64,000 nt of DNA from Synaphobranchus kaupii. Taxonomy: Eukaryota > Chordata > Actinopteri > Anguilliformes > Synaphobranchidae. The position numbers were made by a program, and so were the translations under genes. Positions 47,601 through 49,242 of this stretch are shown here, in pieces (the first letter of the stretch is position 1; each line of letters starts with the position of its first letter). The stretch lies in assembly GCA_029718625.1 (NCBI GenBank), contig CM056376.1, positions 80,050,710 through 80,114,709 of the forward strand, read 5' to 3'. The notes under the pieces were generated by a model. It saw only the letters and a program-made list of their open reading frames with translations, was not told the origin of the DNA and did no database searches.

Positions 47601-49242
47601 CCACTTGTCAGCCTATTCCATACAGTGTACATAGGAACTGGAGAGGGTAGGAGGGGCCAGGCAGTGCAGCCAAGGAAGTAAAGGGAAAGAGCCTCTACTG
47701 CGCATGTTGTGCACAAAAGAGCTTGCTGATGGAATTCAATGTAGAAAACCAAGCTGATTTAACAACCAAAGAAAACCTCACTGGTCAATTTTTTGTGATC
47801 ATAAATTTAATTATGTGTAGTGGTTTCTGGATCAATGATTGTTTTGTCCAGAAGTTTTGGGAAATATTTATTCAAATTAATTTACTGTACATTTGCCTAA
47901 AAAAATAAATAAAAAAACATTTTCACAACCTGCTTTTCATATGAAATGTAACGATCGCAATTCCAGTTTCAAAACACAGTTGGGGAATTTAAATTTCGCC
48001 TGATATTCCCCATTCACGTTCATGGGAGCTCCAATGTTTTGCGCTCAACATGCGCAGTACAGGGTTACCATGGCTTCACAGCTTAGGTCAGCTGAGGGCA
48101 TGTTTTCCCATCTAGTTAAATATGCATGTCTATGGCCTATTCCTCTCCGTTCATCAAAATTATGTGACACTGCACTGAAGACGGCTACAATATGCAGTGT
48201 GTAATTTTTATGTTGTAGCATGGCACTTTGTTGCACCGTTCACACGTCTTAGCATTGGAGTCGGATAATTACATTAATCCTCCGATCCTAGATGCAAGTA
48301 CTTACGGGCTGGATTGGCCTAATACCGATAGACACAAGTAGCATCAATGCGACGCTAGGCACCATGCAATTGCATAACTGAAAAAGGCTATCAGTAAGAT
48401 GGCCTTAAGCAACTTCAAAAGCGATTCGGGCCGTTTTCAGAAGTCAGACACGGCCTAAGGAGACACTAGGGTGGGCACTTATCGCCTTGGAGTCTGGCCG
48501 CGTATGTGCAGTCAGTATTCTAGCGGCCAGAAGACTTGGAGCCAGCCGGAGGGAGCACGGTTGACCGCACTTAGGTGCGGCATTAGAAGAAAGCCATGCA
48601 AAAGCCCTATAAAGGTTGGCAATGGGTTAATTTTAGGGAAAAGAAGGCCCAAAAATTGGCAGGTGAAGGGCGCTGTGACTGAATTCTTTCTCTACCACTC
48701 AGAACGTAAACACTCATTGTGAACAGAAGCATCACACTGTAATTATCTGACATAGCTCTGATATCGGGTTAATTGGGCATATTCTGGGGCGTGAAGTTTA
48801 GTTTGACCTATTCACCCATCCCTCTTCTAAACACAGCCTGAATGGTTCACCAGCTCTACGAGTAAAGAACGATCTCGCAACTGTCATCAGAGCCGTTATG
48901 CTACCTGCAAGCTTCAGTATACCACTTCACCAGGCCAGACATAACTTAAGGGTGGCAATTGTCAATTGTCTCACTTCATATCAACAGTTCTAACGAAAGC
49001 TGGTAAACCAGTAGCATTGAGGCCCTTGAACACCAAAGCAAAGTGGCCCTGGTGTAAAAACAGAAGGTGGCAACAGGGACCACGGCGTTCCGGGGGGGTG
49101 GGGGGTCTTACTCTGCTATGTCCATGTATCCGCAGGAAGCCGCAGCGTGGAGCGGGATCCAGCCTTCATTATCCGGCTGGTTGATACTGGCCCCGTGCAC
49201 CACCAGGAACGTCACCATGTCCACATTATCGTCTATGCAGGC
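8181..49242 (-). CDS. ppp1r12a: ppp1r12a (MYPT1), myosin phosphatase targeting subunit 1; 25 coding exons, lacks exon 1
   Basis: Whole-gene span. MYPT1 brings the PP1 catalytic subunit to myosin and other substrates on the actomyosin cytoskeleton; ROCK-type phosphorylation inhibits it. The conceptual protein follows vertebrate MYPT1 end to end: ankyrin repeats, [88 protein letters not shown] and a final zipper ending RVISKLSK. All junctions were phase-checked. Spliced length is 2979 nt including stop with E12a, 2826 nt without it. Adding a family-typical first exon of about 79 codons gives about 1020 residues, close to the human 1030. MYPT2 (ppp1r12b) is the nearest alternative, but the central segments match MYPT1 better. 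Exon 1, with the PP1-docking motif, is outside the window. Confidence 0.97.
8268..11015. other. intron/3'UTR space between E25a and E25b
   Basis: No exon recognised besides the flanking ones. It probably contains the 3'UTR of E25a (10400-11015), which is GC-rich near 10870-11015 and AT-rich beyond. The short ORFs (for example 8394-8618 and 8762-9064) have no recognisable similarity. Much of 8640-10300 is unique AT-rich sequence. Confidence 0.5.
10397..10402 (-). terminator. candidate polyadenylation signal for E25a
   Basis: ATTAAA on the gene strand, about 615 nt past the E25a stop codon. I saw no AATAAA on this strand between the stop and this point. If E25a is a true terminal exon its 3'UTR would be about 0.6 kb; alternatively E25a uses a downstream site. 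Confidence 0.25.
11016..11150 (-). CDS. ppp1r12a: ppp1r12a E25a: putative alternative terminal exon with a second leucine zipper
   Basis: 135 nt including the stop. Acceptor ggtgtcctgcag|AGCCTC, phase 0. It reads [40 protein letters not shown] and AVDL, then TAG. Leucines at exon residues 11, 18, 25, 32 and 39 are spaced by exactly seven. Against E25b the core aligns 12 of 24 identical (N-x-RL-x-x-EN-x-AL-x-RV-x-x-x-LS). It lies between E24 and E25b, where mammalian MYPT1 has its frame-shifting isoform exon. It is GC-rich, unlike E25b. Transcription is unproven; it could be a fossil duplicate, but the intact frame, acceptor and heptads argue for function. Confidence 0.78.
   Translation of the reverse strand, partial: SLHQVKQVQALRRLNERLLAENRALGRVVARLSEACSRLQAVDL
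11153..11340 (-). promoter_or_regulatory. 188-nt AG-free, pyrimidine-rich tract upstream of E25a
   Basis: The plus strand has no CT dinucleotide from 11153 to 11340, so the gene strand has no AG. The gene-strand sequence is dominated by C and T, with ttttctcttttt, ccttttctttcttcc and a (CT)n run. Long AG exclusion zones indicate a distant branch point, and CU-rich tracts are PTB binding sites; both are hallmarks of regulated, often mutually exclusive exons. Confidence 0.7.
11169..11206. repeat. (GA)n/(CT)n microsatellite within the E25a polypyrimidine tract
   Basis: Uninterrupted GA from about 11169 to 11194, then imperfect to 11206. On the gene strand it is a (CT)n run ending about 18 bases before the E25a exon edge, so length variation would change the splice acceptor region itself. 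Confidence 0.9.
12249..12530. mobile_element. fragment of a fish DNA transposon end (tacagtgccctccaatatta type)
   Basis: Starts tacagtgccctccaatatta and continues with A/T-rich sequence; a partial inverted match (cacaattatttgcacccctg) occurs at 12449-12468. Such ends are common to fish Tc1-like miniature elements. The second end is not clear, so this is probably truncated by, or merged with, the next element. Confidence 0.55.
12608..12890. mobile_element. foldback (inverted-repeat) element, 125-bp arms
   Basis: The left arm, 12608-12732 (catggttggtaaaatggctg to ctcctgac), is an imperfect reverse complement of the right arm, 12766-12890, with a 33-base spacer. Similarity continues weakly for about 20 bases outside both arms. 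There is no ORF. It lies in the E24-E25a intron. Confidence 0.85.
13199..13355. repeat. dispersed repeat, copy 1 (pair with 25025-25195)
   Basis: tttatgaaatggggtccata, attaacctgtgtactgataa and aaacctcccagttattaaat recur in the same order and orientation at 25025-25195, with scattered mismatches. Non-coding. It is probably an old miniature transposon. It lies close to exon E24. Confidence 0.75.
13399..13467 (-). promoter_or_regulatory. UG-rich tract immediately after the E24 donor
   Basis: On the gene strand the intron starts gtactgtgtgtgcgtgcgtg and continues with UG/CG repeats to about 13399. UG-rich sequence next to a donor is a typical target of CELF-family proteins and TDP-43. It sits exactly where the choice between E25a and E25b is made. 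It is also simply an AC microsatellite read on the other strand. Confidence 0.6.
13468..13518 (-). CDS. ppp1r12a: ppp1r12a E24: last shared coiled-coil exon
   Basis: 51 nt, phase 0 to 0, encoding [17 protein letters not shown]. Its Lys codon precedes the point where MYPT1 C-termini diverge. Donor CTAAAG|gtactg runs straight into a UG-rich intronic tract. Both E25a and E25b can follow in frame. Acceptor ctgcccacag. Confidence 0.95.
14261..14282. repeat. poly-C tract
   Basis: Two runs of C separated by one A, in the E23-E24 intron. The surrounding intron (13519-15155) also holds (TC)n(AC)n at 14602-14668 and is otherwise featureless. Confidence 0.8.
15156..15203 (-). CDS. ppp1r12a: ppp1r12a E23: coiled coil
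   Basis: 48 nt, phase 0 to 0, encoding [16 protein letters not shown]. It matches [16 protein letters not shown] of mammals with one change, Leu to Gln. Acceptor tttgtgtttcag, donor AAAAGG|gtaatg. Confidence 0.94.
15447..15551 (-). CDS. ppp1r12a: ppp1r12a E22: coiled coil
   Basis: 105 nt, phase 0 to 0, encoding [20 protein letters not shown] and [15 protein letters not shown]. This is the start of the C-terminal coiled coil, with heptad leucines; in mammals the region binds partners such as PKG and RhoA-linked proteins. Acceptor gttctccaag, donor GACGCAG|gtcagt. Confidence 0.96.
15906..16023 (-). CDS. ppp1r12a: ppp1r12a E21: segment before the coiled coil
   Basis: 118 nt, phase 2 in and phase 0 out. 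It encodes [31 protein letters not shown] and RDDTTDYKK. It matches the mammalian TSSTSAGDRYDSLLG to KPYSSRLEKDDSTDFKK region but is several residues shorter; the GRSGSYSYLEE stretch is reduced to RSYSEG. Acceptor gtttgacag, donor AAAAAG|gtaacc. Confidence 0.94.
16163..16179 (-). CDS. ppp1r12a: ppp1r12a E20: 17-nt microexon
   Basis: The exon reads AGTGACCGACTTTCAAG and encodes SDRLS plus two bases of Arg. It matches TDSISR in mammals, at exactly the position needed between E19 and E21. Acceptor tctttttcag, donor CAAG|gtatgt. Without it, E19 (phase 0) cannot join E21 (which needs two incoming bases) in frame, which supports it strongly despite its size. Confidence 0.88.
16180..18673. other. 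E19-E20 intron; nothing else recognised
   Basis: 2.5 kb. It contains a GC-richer patch at 16920-17120 with overlapping ORFs on both strands. No repeat family or exon is recognisable. The ORFs have no recognisable protein similarity and no conserved start or splice context. Confidence 0.5.
18674..18739 (-). CDS. ppp1r12a: ppp1r12a E19: acidic segment
   Basis: 66 nt, phase 0 to 0. It encodes [20 protein letters not shown] and PQ, matching SDENEQEQQSDTEEGSNKKETQ. Acceptor tgtgtttcag, donor CCTCAG|gtaagg, both strong. It is a multiple of three with matching phases, so it could be skipped without a frameshift; I see no evidence that it is. Confidence 0.95.
18740..20036. other. E18-E19 intron, unique part
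   Basis: Moderately AT-rich sequence with no recognisable exon or element, directly followed by the 21-copy minisatellite. Confidence 0.5.
20037..21113. repeat. minisatellite, 51-52-bp unit, 21 copies
   Basis: The unit is cctcctgaactacagcggag followed by cggctgtgtttccacac(a/t/c/g)t-acaacagcgcagc. I count 21 copies by the ggctgtgtttccac core, with few substitutions and 1-bp length variants. It lies in the E18-E19 intron. Most copies have no stop codon in several frames on both strands, which creates artificial ORFs. High copy similarity suggests recent expansion. Confidence 0.95.
21400..21521 (-). CDS. ppp1r12a: ppp1r12a E18: second ROCK site RRSTGVSF
   Basis: 122 nt, encoding [21 protein letters not shown] and [28 protein letters not shown] is the mammalian Thr853 region, a ROCK target that affects inhibition and myosin binding. 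Acceptor ctggagcag, donor CAGGAC|gtaaga in phase 0. A GA/CT microsatellite (21328-21362) lies just downstream of the donor, and the 21-copy minisatellite is in the same intron. Confidence 0.97.
22262..22575. repeat. purine-rich minisatellite, about 16-bp unit
   Basis: Imperfect repeats of ggagatcagagagggc alternating with ggagctctgagagggc over about 310 bp in the E17-E18 intron, ending about 60 bases from exon E17. It is strongly purine-biased on the plus strand (pyrimidine on the gene strand), apart from the ctct insertions. Confidence 0.9.
22634..22814 (-). CDS. ppp1r12a: ppp1r12a E17: Ser-rich segment
   Basis: 181 nt, phase 0 in and phase 1 out. It encodes [40 protein letters not shown] and [27 protein letters not shown](T/V)GITSAY is a MYPT1 signature. 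Acceptor ccctcctcag, donor GAAAG|gtcagg. A purine-rich minisatellite lies in the intron just downstream (22262-22575). Confidence 0.95.
23235..23420 (-). CDS. ppp1r12a: ppp1r12a E16: charged helix after Thr696
   Basis: 186 nt, phase 0 to 0. It encodes [40 protein letters not shown] and [22 protein letters not shown]. The Glu/Lys-rich stretch is a predicted single helix. [12 protein letters not shown] directly follows the inhibitory Thr and is nearly invariant. Acceptor ggccttgcag, donor GAAGAG|gtcagt. Confidence 0.96.
23421..24902. other. E15-E16 GC-AG intron; no exon recognised
   Basis: 1.48 kb intron with donor gcaagc and acceptor ccttgcag. Content is unique, with no recognised repeat apart from short A/T runs. 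Confidence 0.6.
24903..24993 (-). CDS. ppp1r12a: ppp1r12a E15: first inhibitory ROCK/PKA site, GC donor
   Basis: 91 nt, encoding [21 protein letters not shown] and [14 protein letters not shown] is the equivalent of mammalian Ser695/Thr696: ROCK-type kinases phosphorylate the Thr to inhibit PP1c, and PKA/PKG phosphorylate the neighbouring Ser. Acceptor gcttgggcag. The exon ends CCCAG|gcaagc, a GC donor; no nearby GT keeps the frame into E16 ([12 protein letters not shown]). Confidence 0.94.
25025..25195. repeat. dispersed repeat, copy 2 (pair with 13199-13355)
   Basis: Same order of blocks as copy 1 (aggactttatgaaatgg, attaacctgtgtactgataa, cctcccagttattaaatgct). It lies in the E14-E15 intron, just upstream (in gene direction) of exon E15's acceptor. 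Confidence 0.75.
25196..26505. other. E14-E15 intron, remainder
   Basis: AT-rich unique sequence. At 25980-26110 and 26410-26480 there are degenerate TG-rich tandem stretches (tgaatctgtgtgtgtctgtc repeats with about a 34-bp period) ending close to the E14 donor. No exon recognised. Confidence 0.5.
26506..26637 (-). CDS. ppp1r12a: ppp1r12a E14: Thr-rich segment
   Basis: 132 nt, phase 2 to 2, encoding [41 protein letters not shown] and ERR plus two bases. It matches RLWAEDSTEKEKDS through TTTTAGTVSSTTEVRERRR in mammals and is shorter by about 16 residues. Acceptor atctcccacag. The donor, CGCAG|gttcga, is the weakest-looking GT donor in the gene, so leaky splicing is possible. Confidence 0.93.
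27181..27460. repeat. dispersed repeat, copy 1 (pair with 47615-47885)
   Basis: aggaggggccagg, gcacaaaagagcttg, gatttaacaaccaaagaa, gtcaattttttgtgatcata and tccagaagttttgggaaa recur in the same order and orientation at 47615-47885. It is an old interspersed element of unknown class, non-coding. It lies in the E13-E14 intron. Confidence 0.8.
27951..28127 (-). CDS. ppp1r12a: ppp1r12a E13: Ser/Thr-rich central exon
   Basis: 177 nt, phase 2 to 2. It encodes [41 protein letters not shown] and [18 protein letters not shown]. It is the counterpart of the mammalian segment starting SFGRRQDDLISSS and ending GSSSAGTQSSTSNR, known as an alternatively skipped central exon; equal phases would allow skipping here. 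Acceptor gccccctcag, donor AGCAG|gtacgc. Codons are strongly C-ending, raising local GC. Confidence 0.93.
28141..28255. repeat. purine-rich (GGGAGA)n-like tract
   Basis: Degenerate GA/GGA-rich run on the plus strand, so C/T-rich on the gene strand directly upstream of exon E13's acceptor, where it serves as an extended polypyrimidine tract. Confidence 0.7.
28468..28620 (-). CDS. ppp1r12a: ppp1r12a E12a: probable 51-residue cassette exon
   Basis: 153 nt, phase 2 to 2, open throughout. It encodes [41 protein letters not shown] and [10 protein letters not shown] plus two bases. Acceptor gcgcatgccag, donor AGAAG|gtattg. It is not in canonical mammalian MYPT1: E12 joined directly to E13 already gives the known order (YQR-S-GSFGRK matching YHK-S-CSFGRR). 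Chicken MYPT1 isoforms are known to differ by a central insert near here. The case rests on sites, phase and MYPT1-like Ser-rich composition, so chance is not excluded. Confidence 0.68.
28655..28690. repeat. (CA)n microsatellite
   Basis: CA/GCA repeats about 35 bases upstream, in gene direction, of the putative cassette exon E12a. On the gene strand it is a UG-rich tract near its acceptor. Confidence 0.8.
28905..29015 (-). mobile_element. tRNA-derived SINE fragment
   Basis: On the minus strand tggcagaagcctagtgg resembles a polymerase III A box, followed by ggagctgggctcgtaacc and a degenerate B-box region (gccggtttagctcttc). The organisation matches other fish tRNA SINEs in this window, but the sequence is diverged. 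Confidence 0.55.
29161..29354. mobile_element. 194-bp hAT-type miniature element with 8-bp target duplication
   Basis: Ends are cagaggtggaaagtcc and ggactttccacctctg, a perfect 16-bp inverted repeat. The flanking 8-mers cctacggt (29153-29160) and cctatggt (29355-29362) differ at one base, fitting an 8-bp target-site duplication typical of hAT elements. No ORF. It lies in the E12-E12a intron. Confidence 0.88.
29672..29788 (-). CDS. ppp1r12a: ppp1r12a E12: basic SYTRRRW segment
   Basis: 117 nt, encoding [21 protein letters not shown] and [18 protein letters not shown] plus two bases. [10 protein letters not shown] matches the SSYTRRKWEDDLKKNSS block of mammalian MYPT1. Acceptor tgttccccag, donor CGCAG|gtttgc, a modest donor in phase 2. 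It precedes two consecutive phase 2-2 exons, so alternative inclusion here keeps the frame. Confidence 0.94.
30473..30688. repeat. 54-bp tandem repeat, 4 copies
   Basis: Unit agcttttatcataaactggc, tatgggtaagattatcttac, cctggatcagtctg. Four consecutive copies with no length change, and a few substitutions concentrated in the last copy. It lies in the E11-E12 intron, about 70 bases past the E11 donor in gene direction. Confidence 0.95.
30757..30851 (-). CDS. ppp1r12a: ppp1r12a E11
   Basis: 95 nt, encoding [20 protein letters not shown] and [11 protein letters not shown] plus two bases of Arg. It matches [26 protein letters not shown] of mammals. One extra residue, Ser, sits between Pro and Arg-Arg. 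Acceptor attccgcag, donor AACAG|gtgaag in phase 2. Confidence 0.95.
31252..31473 (-). CDS. ppp1r12a: ppp1r12a E10: central phosphoregulatory segment
   Basis: 222 nt, phase 0 to 0. It encodes [60 protein letters not shown] and [23 protein letters not shown] and RSASSPRL match mammalian MYPT1 sites around Ser445 and Ser472/473, targets of NUAK-type kinases, with a CDK1-primed PLK1 docking site at SSP. The acceptor is ttttcagcag, a NAGNAG, so the first Gln may be optional (start at 31473 or 31470). Donor GACAAG|gtcaga. Confidence 0.96.
31474..33480. other. E9-E10 intron, 3' part
   Basis: Holds a poly-T run (31749-31773) and a purine-rich tract (32440-32500), with otherwise unique sequence. The ORFs at 33031-33334 overlap on both strands in a GC-richer patch and are not recognisable. 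Confidence 0.5.
33481..33718. mobile_element. miniature inverted-repeat element, about 238 bp
   Basis: The left end cactctcaaaaggatgtgtt pairs with the reverse complement of the right end (aacacatctgttttgagagag). The interior has repeated tgtgttaaaaa/tgacacaatgtgtt-like blocks. No ORF and no clear target duplication. It lies in the E9-E10 intron near exon E9. Confidence 0.7.
33946..34070 (-). CDS. ppp1r12a: ppp1r12a E9: Ser/Thr/Pro-rich segment
   Basis: 125 nt. G from E8 plus AT makes Asp, then [30 protein letters not shown] and [11 protein letters not shown]. It is a low-complexity disordered linker; its end, TPTSPVKK, matches TPTSPIKK in mammals. Acceptor gcctattccag, donor AAGAAG|gtacgg, phase 0. 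Confidence 0.93.
34598..34720. repeat. dispersed repeat, copy 1 (pair with 44155-44260)
   Basis: gtggataac, gctaactgtgc(t/c)gagta, gaaaccccccgaat(a/t)tgga and gggttttac recur at 44155-44260 in the same orientation. Non-coding, unknown class. It lies in the E8-E9 intron. Confidence 0.7.
35217..35943 (-). mobile_element. tRNA-derived SINE split by a DNA transposon
   Basis: The minus-strand 5' half is 35815-35943: gtgttgtataatagttaagg, then ttgggcttgtaactg and the B box ggttcgattctc. Its 3' tail (gtaagtcgccctgcacaagagcgtctactaaatgcatg on the gene strand) is at 35217-35262. The halves are separated by an inserted element (35263-35812). The SINE 5' end is 29 bases from the E8 exon edge. Confidence 0.8.
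35266..35809. mobile_element. miniature DNA transposon nested in the SINE
   Basis: The left end gttcaaaaaaatagcagtac (35266-35285) pairs with the right end gcactgctatttatttgagcac (35788-35809). A third copy of the terminal motif, tgttcaaaataatagcagtgt, is internal at about 35450-35474, suggesting two joined or partly duplicated copies. A (TA)n run is at 35738-35763. No ORF. Confidence 0.7.
35973..36136 (-). CDS. ppp1r12a: ppp1r12a E8: acidic linker
   Basis: 164 nt, encoding [40 protein letters not shown] and [14 protein letters not shown]. This is the acidic Glu/Ser-rich linker after the ankyrin domain; the DESSCSSEE core is highly conserved in MYPT1. The Glu run is slightly longer than in mammals. 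Acceptor gtctctcccag, donor GCAG|gtacaa, phase 1. A SINE begins only about 29 bases past the donor. Confidence 0.95.
36417..36508 (-). CDS. ppp1r12a: ppp1r12a E7, ending at a GC donor
   Basis: 92 nt, encoding [20 protein letters not shown] and [10 protein letters not shown] plus two bases. It aligns with the SEKREKKSPLIES segment after the ankyrin domain in mammals. Acceptor tgtcttccag. The only downstream boundary that keeps the frame is AAGAG|gcaagt, a GC donor with an otherwise ideal consensus. Joining to E8 gives [15 protein letters not shown], matching mammalian FKNKETLIIEPEK. Confidence 0.92.
36690..36905. repeat. 'ccagccac' dispersed repeat, copy 1 (inverted pair with 57893-58080)
   Basis: gggtgtgaaattaacaccagccac, then gtggctggtaaaattttt, gtaatgtggctggtaaaatgttgaaaatggctggtg. 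The same blocks occur in reverse complement at 57893-58080. It has internal subrepeats of tggctggtaaaat. It lies in the E6-E7 intron. Confidence 0.85.
36936..37010 (-). CDS. ppp1r12a: ppp1r12a E6: last ankyrin repeat and capping helix
   Basis: 75 nt, phase 0 to 0. It encodes [20 protein letters not shown] and KKQNL, the C-terminal end of the ankyrin domain and its capping helix. Acceptor tctctttcag, donor CTG|gtaaac. The intron between E5 and E6 is only 114 nt, the shortest in the gene. A repeat of the 'ccagccac' family (36690-36905) lies just downstream. Confidence 0.96.
37125..37269 (-). CDS. ppp1r12a: ppp1r12a E5: ankyrin repeat
   Basis: 145 nt. The first base completes Lys, then [40 protein letters not shown] and DMDAINKV. 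This is a canonical ankyrin repeat, nearly invariant in MYPT1. Acceptor tgtgtccag, donor AAAGTG|gtacgt, leaving in phase 0. Met-Val at the end of the mammalian exon (EMVNKV) is replaced by DAINKV. Confidence 0.96.
38004..38163 (-). CDS. ppp1r12a: ppp1r12a E4: inter-repeat helix and ankyrin repeat
   Basis: 160 nt. It completes Gly, then reads [20 protein letters not shown] and [20 protein letters not shown], ending [12 protein letters not shown]. The family has an irregular spacer between its two ankyrin blocks (EAARKEEER) and then a canonical repeat ([13 protein letters not shown]). Acceptor ctcttccag, donor TTAAA|gtgagt in phase 2. A CA microsatellite lies about 30 bases upstream of the exon. 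Confidence 0.96.
38164..42339. other. E3-E4 intron, 3' part; no gene recognised
   Basis: CA repeat at 38193-38210, otherwise unique AT-rich sequence with short unrelated ORFs. At 41500-41560 and 40310-40440 it is slightly GC-richer. I see no exon. Confidence 0.5.
42340..42850. promoter_or_regulatory. CpG-island-like block inside the E3-E4 intron
   Basis: About 500 bases packed with CpG (gcgtcgcccgctgcatccgc, cgcgagctccgcgggggc, tcggccgcggctaagccc) in an otherwise AT-rich intron where CpG is rare. It includes CRE/AP-1-like boxes (ttgacgtgca, tgcgtcacga, ttacgtaatc). Vertebrate CpG islands usually mark promoters. An internal start would give a product without the first ankyrin repeats, but I could not identify a first exon. 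Confidence 0.5.
43403..43521 (-). CDS. ppp1r12a: ppp1r12a E3: ankyrin repeat
   Basis: 119 nt. The first base completes Glu from E2, followed by [20 protein letters not shown] and [19 protein letters not shown]. This is the rest of the third ankyrin repeat and the acidic helix that follows. Acceptor ctccgcag|GTATC, donor CAAG|gtaggg, leaving in phase 1. The introns on both sides are large, about 5.6 kb upstream and 5.2 kb downstream. Confidence 0.96.
43784..43990 (-). mobile_element. tRNA-derived SINE, near complete
   Basis: On the minus strand it starts ggcagtgttgcatagtgatt, then cgggaactgggcttgcagct, a B-box-like ggtttgattccc, cacttgaacaaggtacttaa, and a tail ending gataagagcatttgctaaat. 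The 5' part is tRNA-like and the tail is the common fish LINE-shared tail. It is about 200 bases from exon E3. Confidence 0.88.
44020..44152. mobile_element. solitary Tc1 (Sleeping-Beauty-type) terminal repeat remnant
   Basis: The plus strand reads cacaaagtagatgtcctaac, tgacttgccaacactatagt, ... gtgtatgtaaacttccgact, tcaactgta. This is the reverse complement of the salmonid-type Tc1 terminal region (tacagttgaagtcggaagtt). Only one end is found. It directly abuts the SINE at 43784-43990. Confidence 0.88.
44155..44260. repeat. dispersed repeat, copy 2 (pair with 34598-34720)
   Basis: Starts immediately after the Tc1 end (tgtggataacgcagttagct) and continues with gaaaccccccgaatttggaa. It shares most of its length with copy 1. 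Confidence 0.7.
44685..44740 (+). mobile_element. SINE tail fragment
   Basis: ccaagtcgccctggataagt, gtgtctaagtggctgtcatg, taatgcaatgtaa is the 3' tail of the SINE family, on the plus strand and without its tRNA-like head. Confidence 0.7.
44741..47614. other. E2-E3 intron, middle; no gene recognised
   Basis: Includes moderately CpG-rich sequence at 46130-46400 and 46460-46760. No exon, repeat family or RNA gene is recognisable. Confidence 0.5.
47615..47885. repeat. dispersed repeat, copy 2 (pair with 27181-27460)
   Basis: Same ordered blocks as copy 1, about 85% alike by eye. It lies in the E2-E3 intron, with AT-rich flanks. Confidence 0.8.
47886..49111. other. E2-E3 intron, 5' part; no gene recognised
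   Basis: Follows the dispersed repeat. No exon apart from E2, which starts at its right edge. A G-rich run lies at 49091-49105, just past the E2 donor. Confidence 0.5.
49112..49242 (-). CDS. ppp1r12a: ppp1r12a E2: ankyrin repeats
   Basis: 131 nt, enters in phase 0 and leaves after two bases of a Glu codon. It encodes [19 protein letters not shown], then [19 protein letters not shown] and MDIA. This is the second ankyrin unit and the start of the third, which in MYPT1 help form the groove that reshapes PP1c. The acceptor is a T-rich tract ending tttccag; the donor is AGA|gtaaga. It is the most upstream exon I can identify in the window. Confidence 0.96.
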
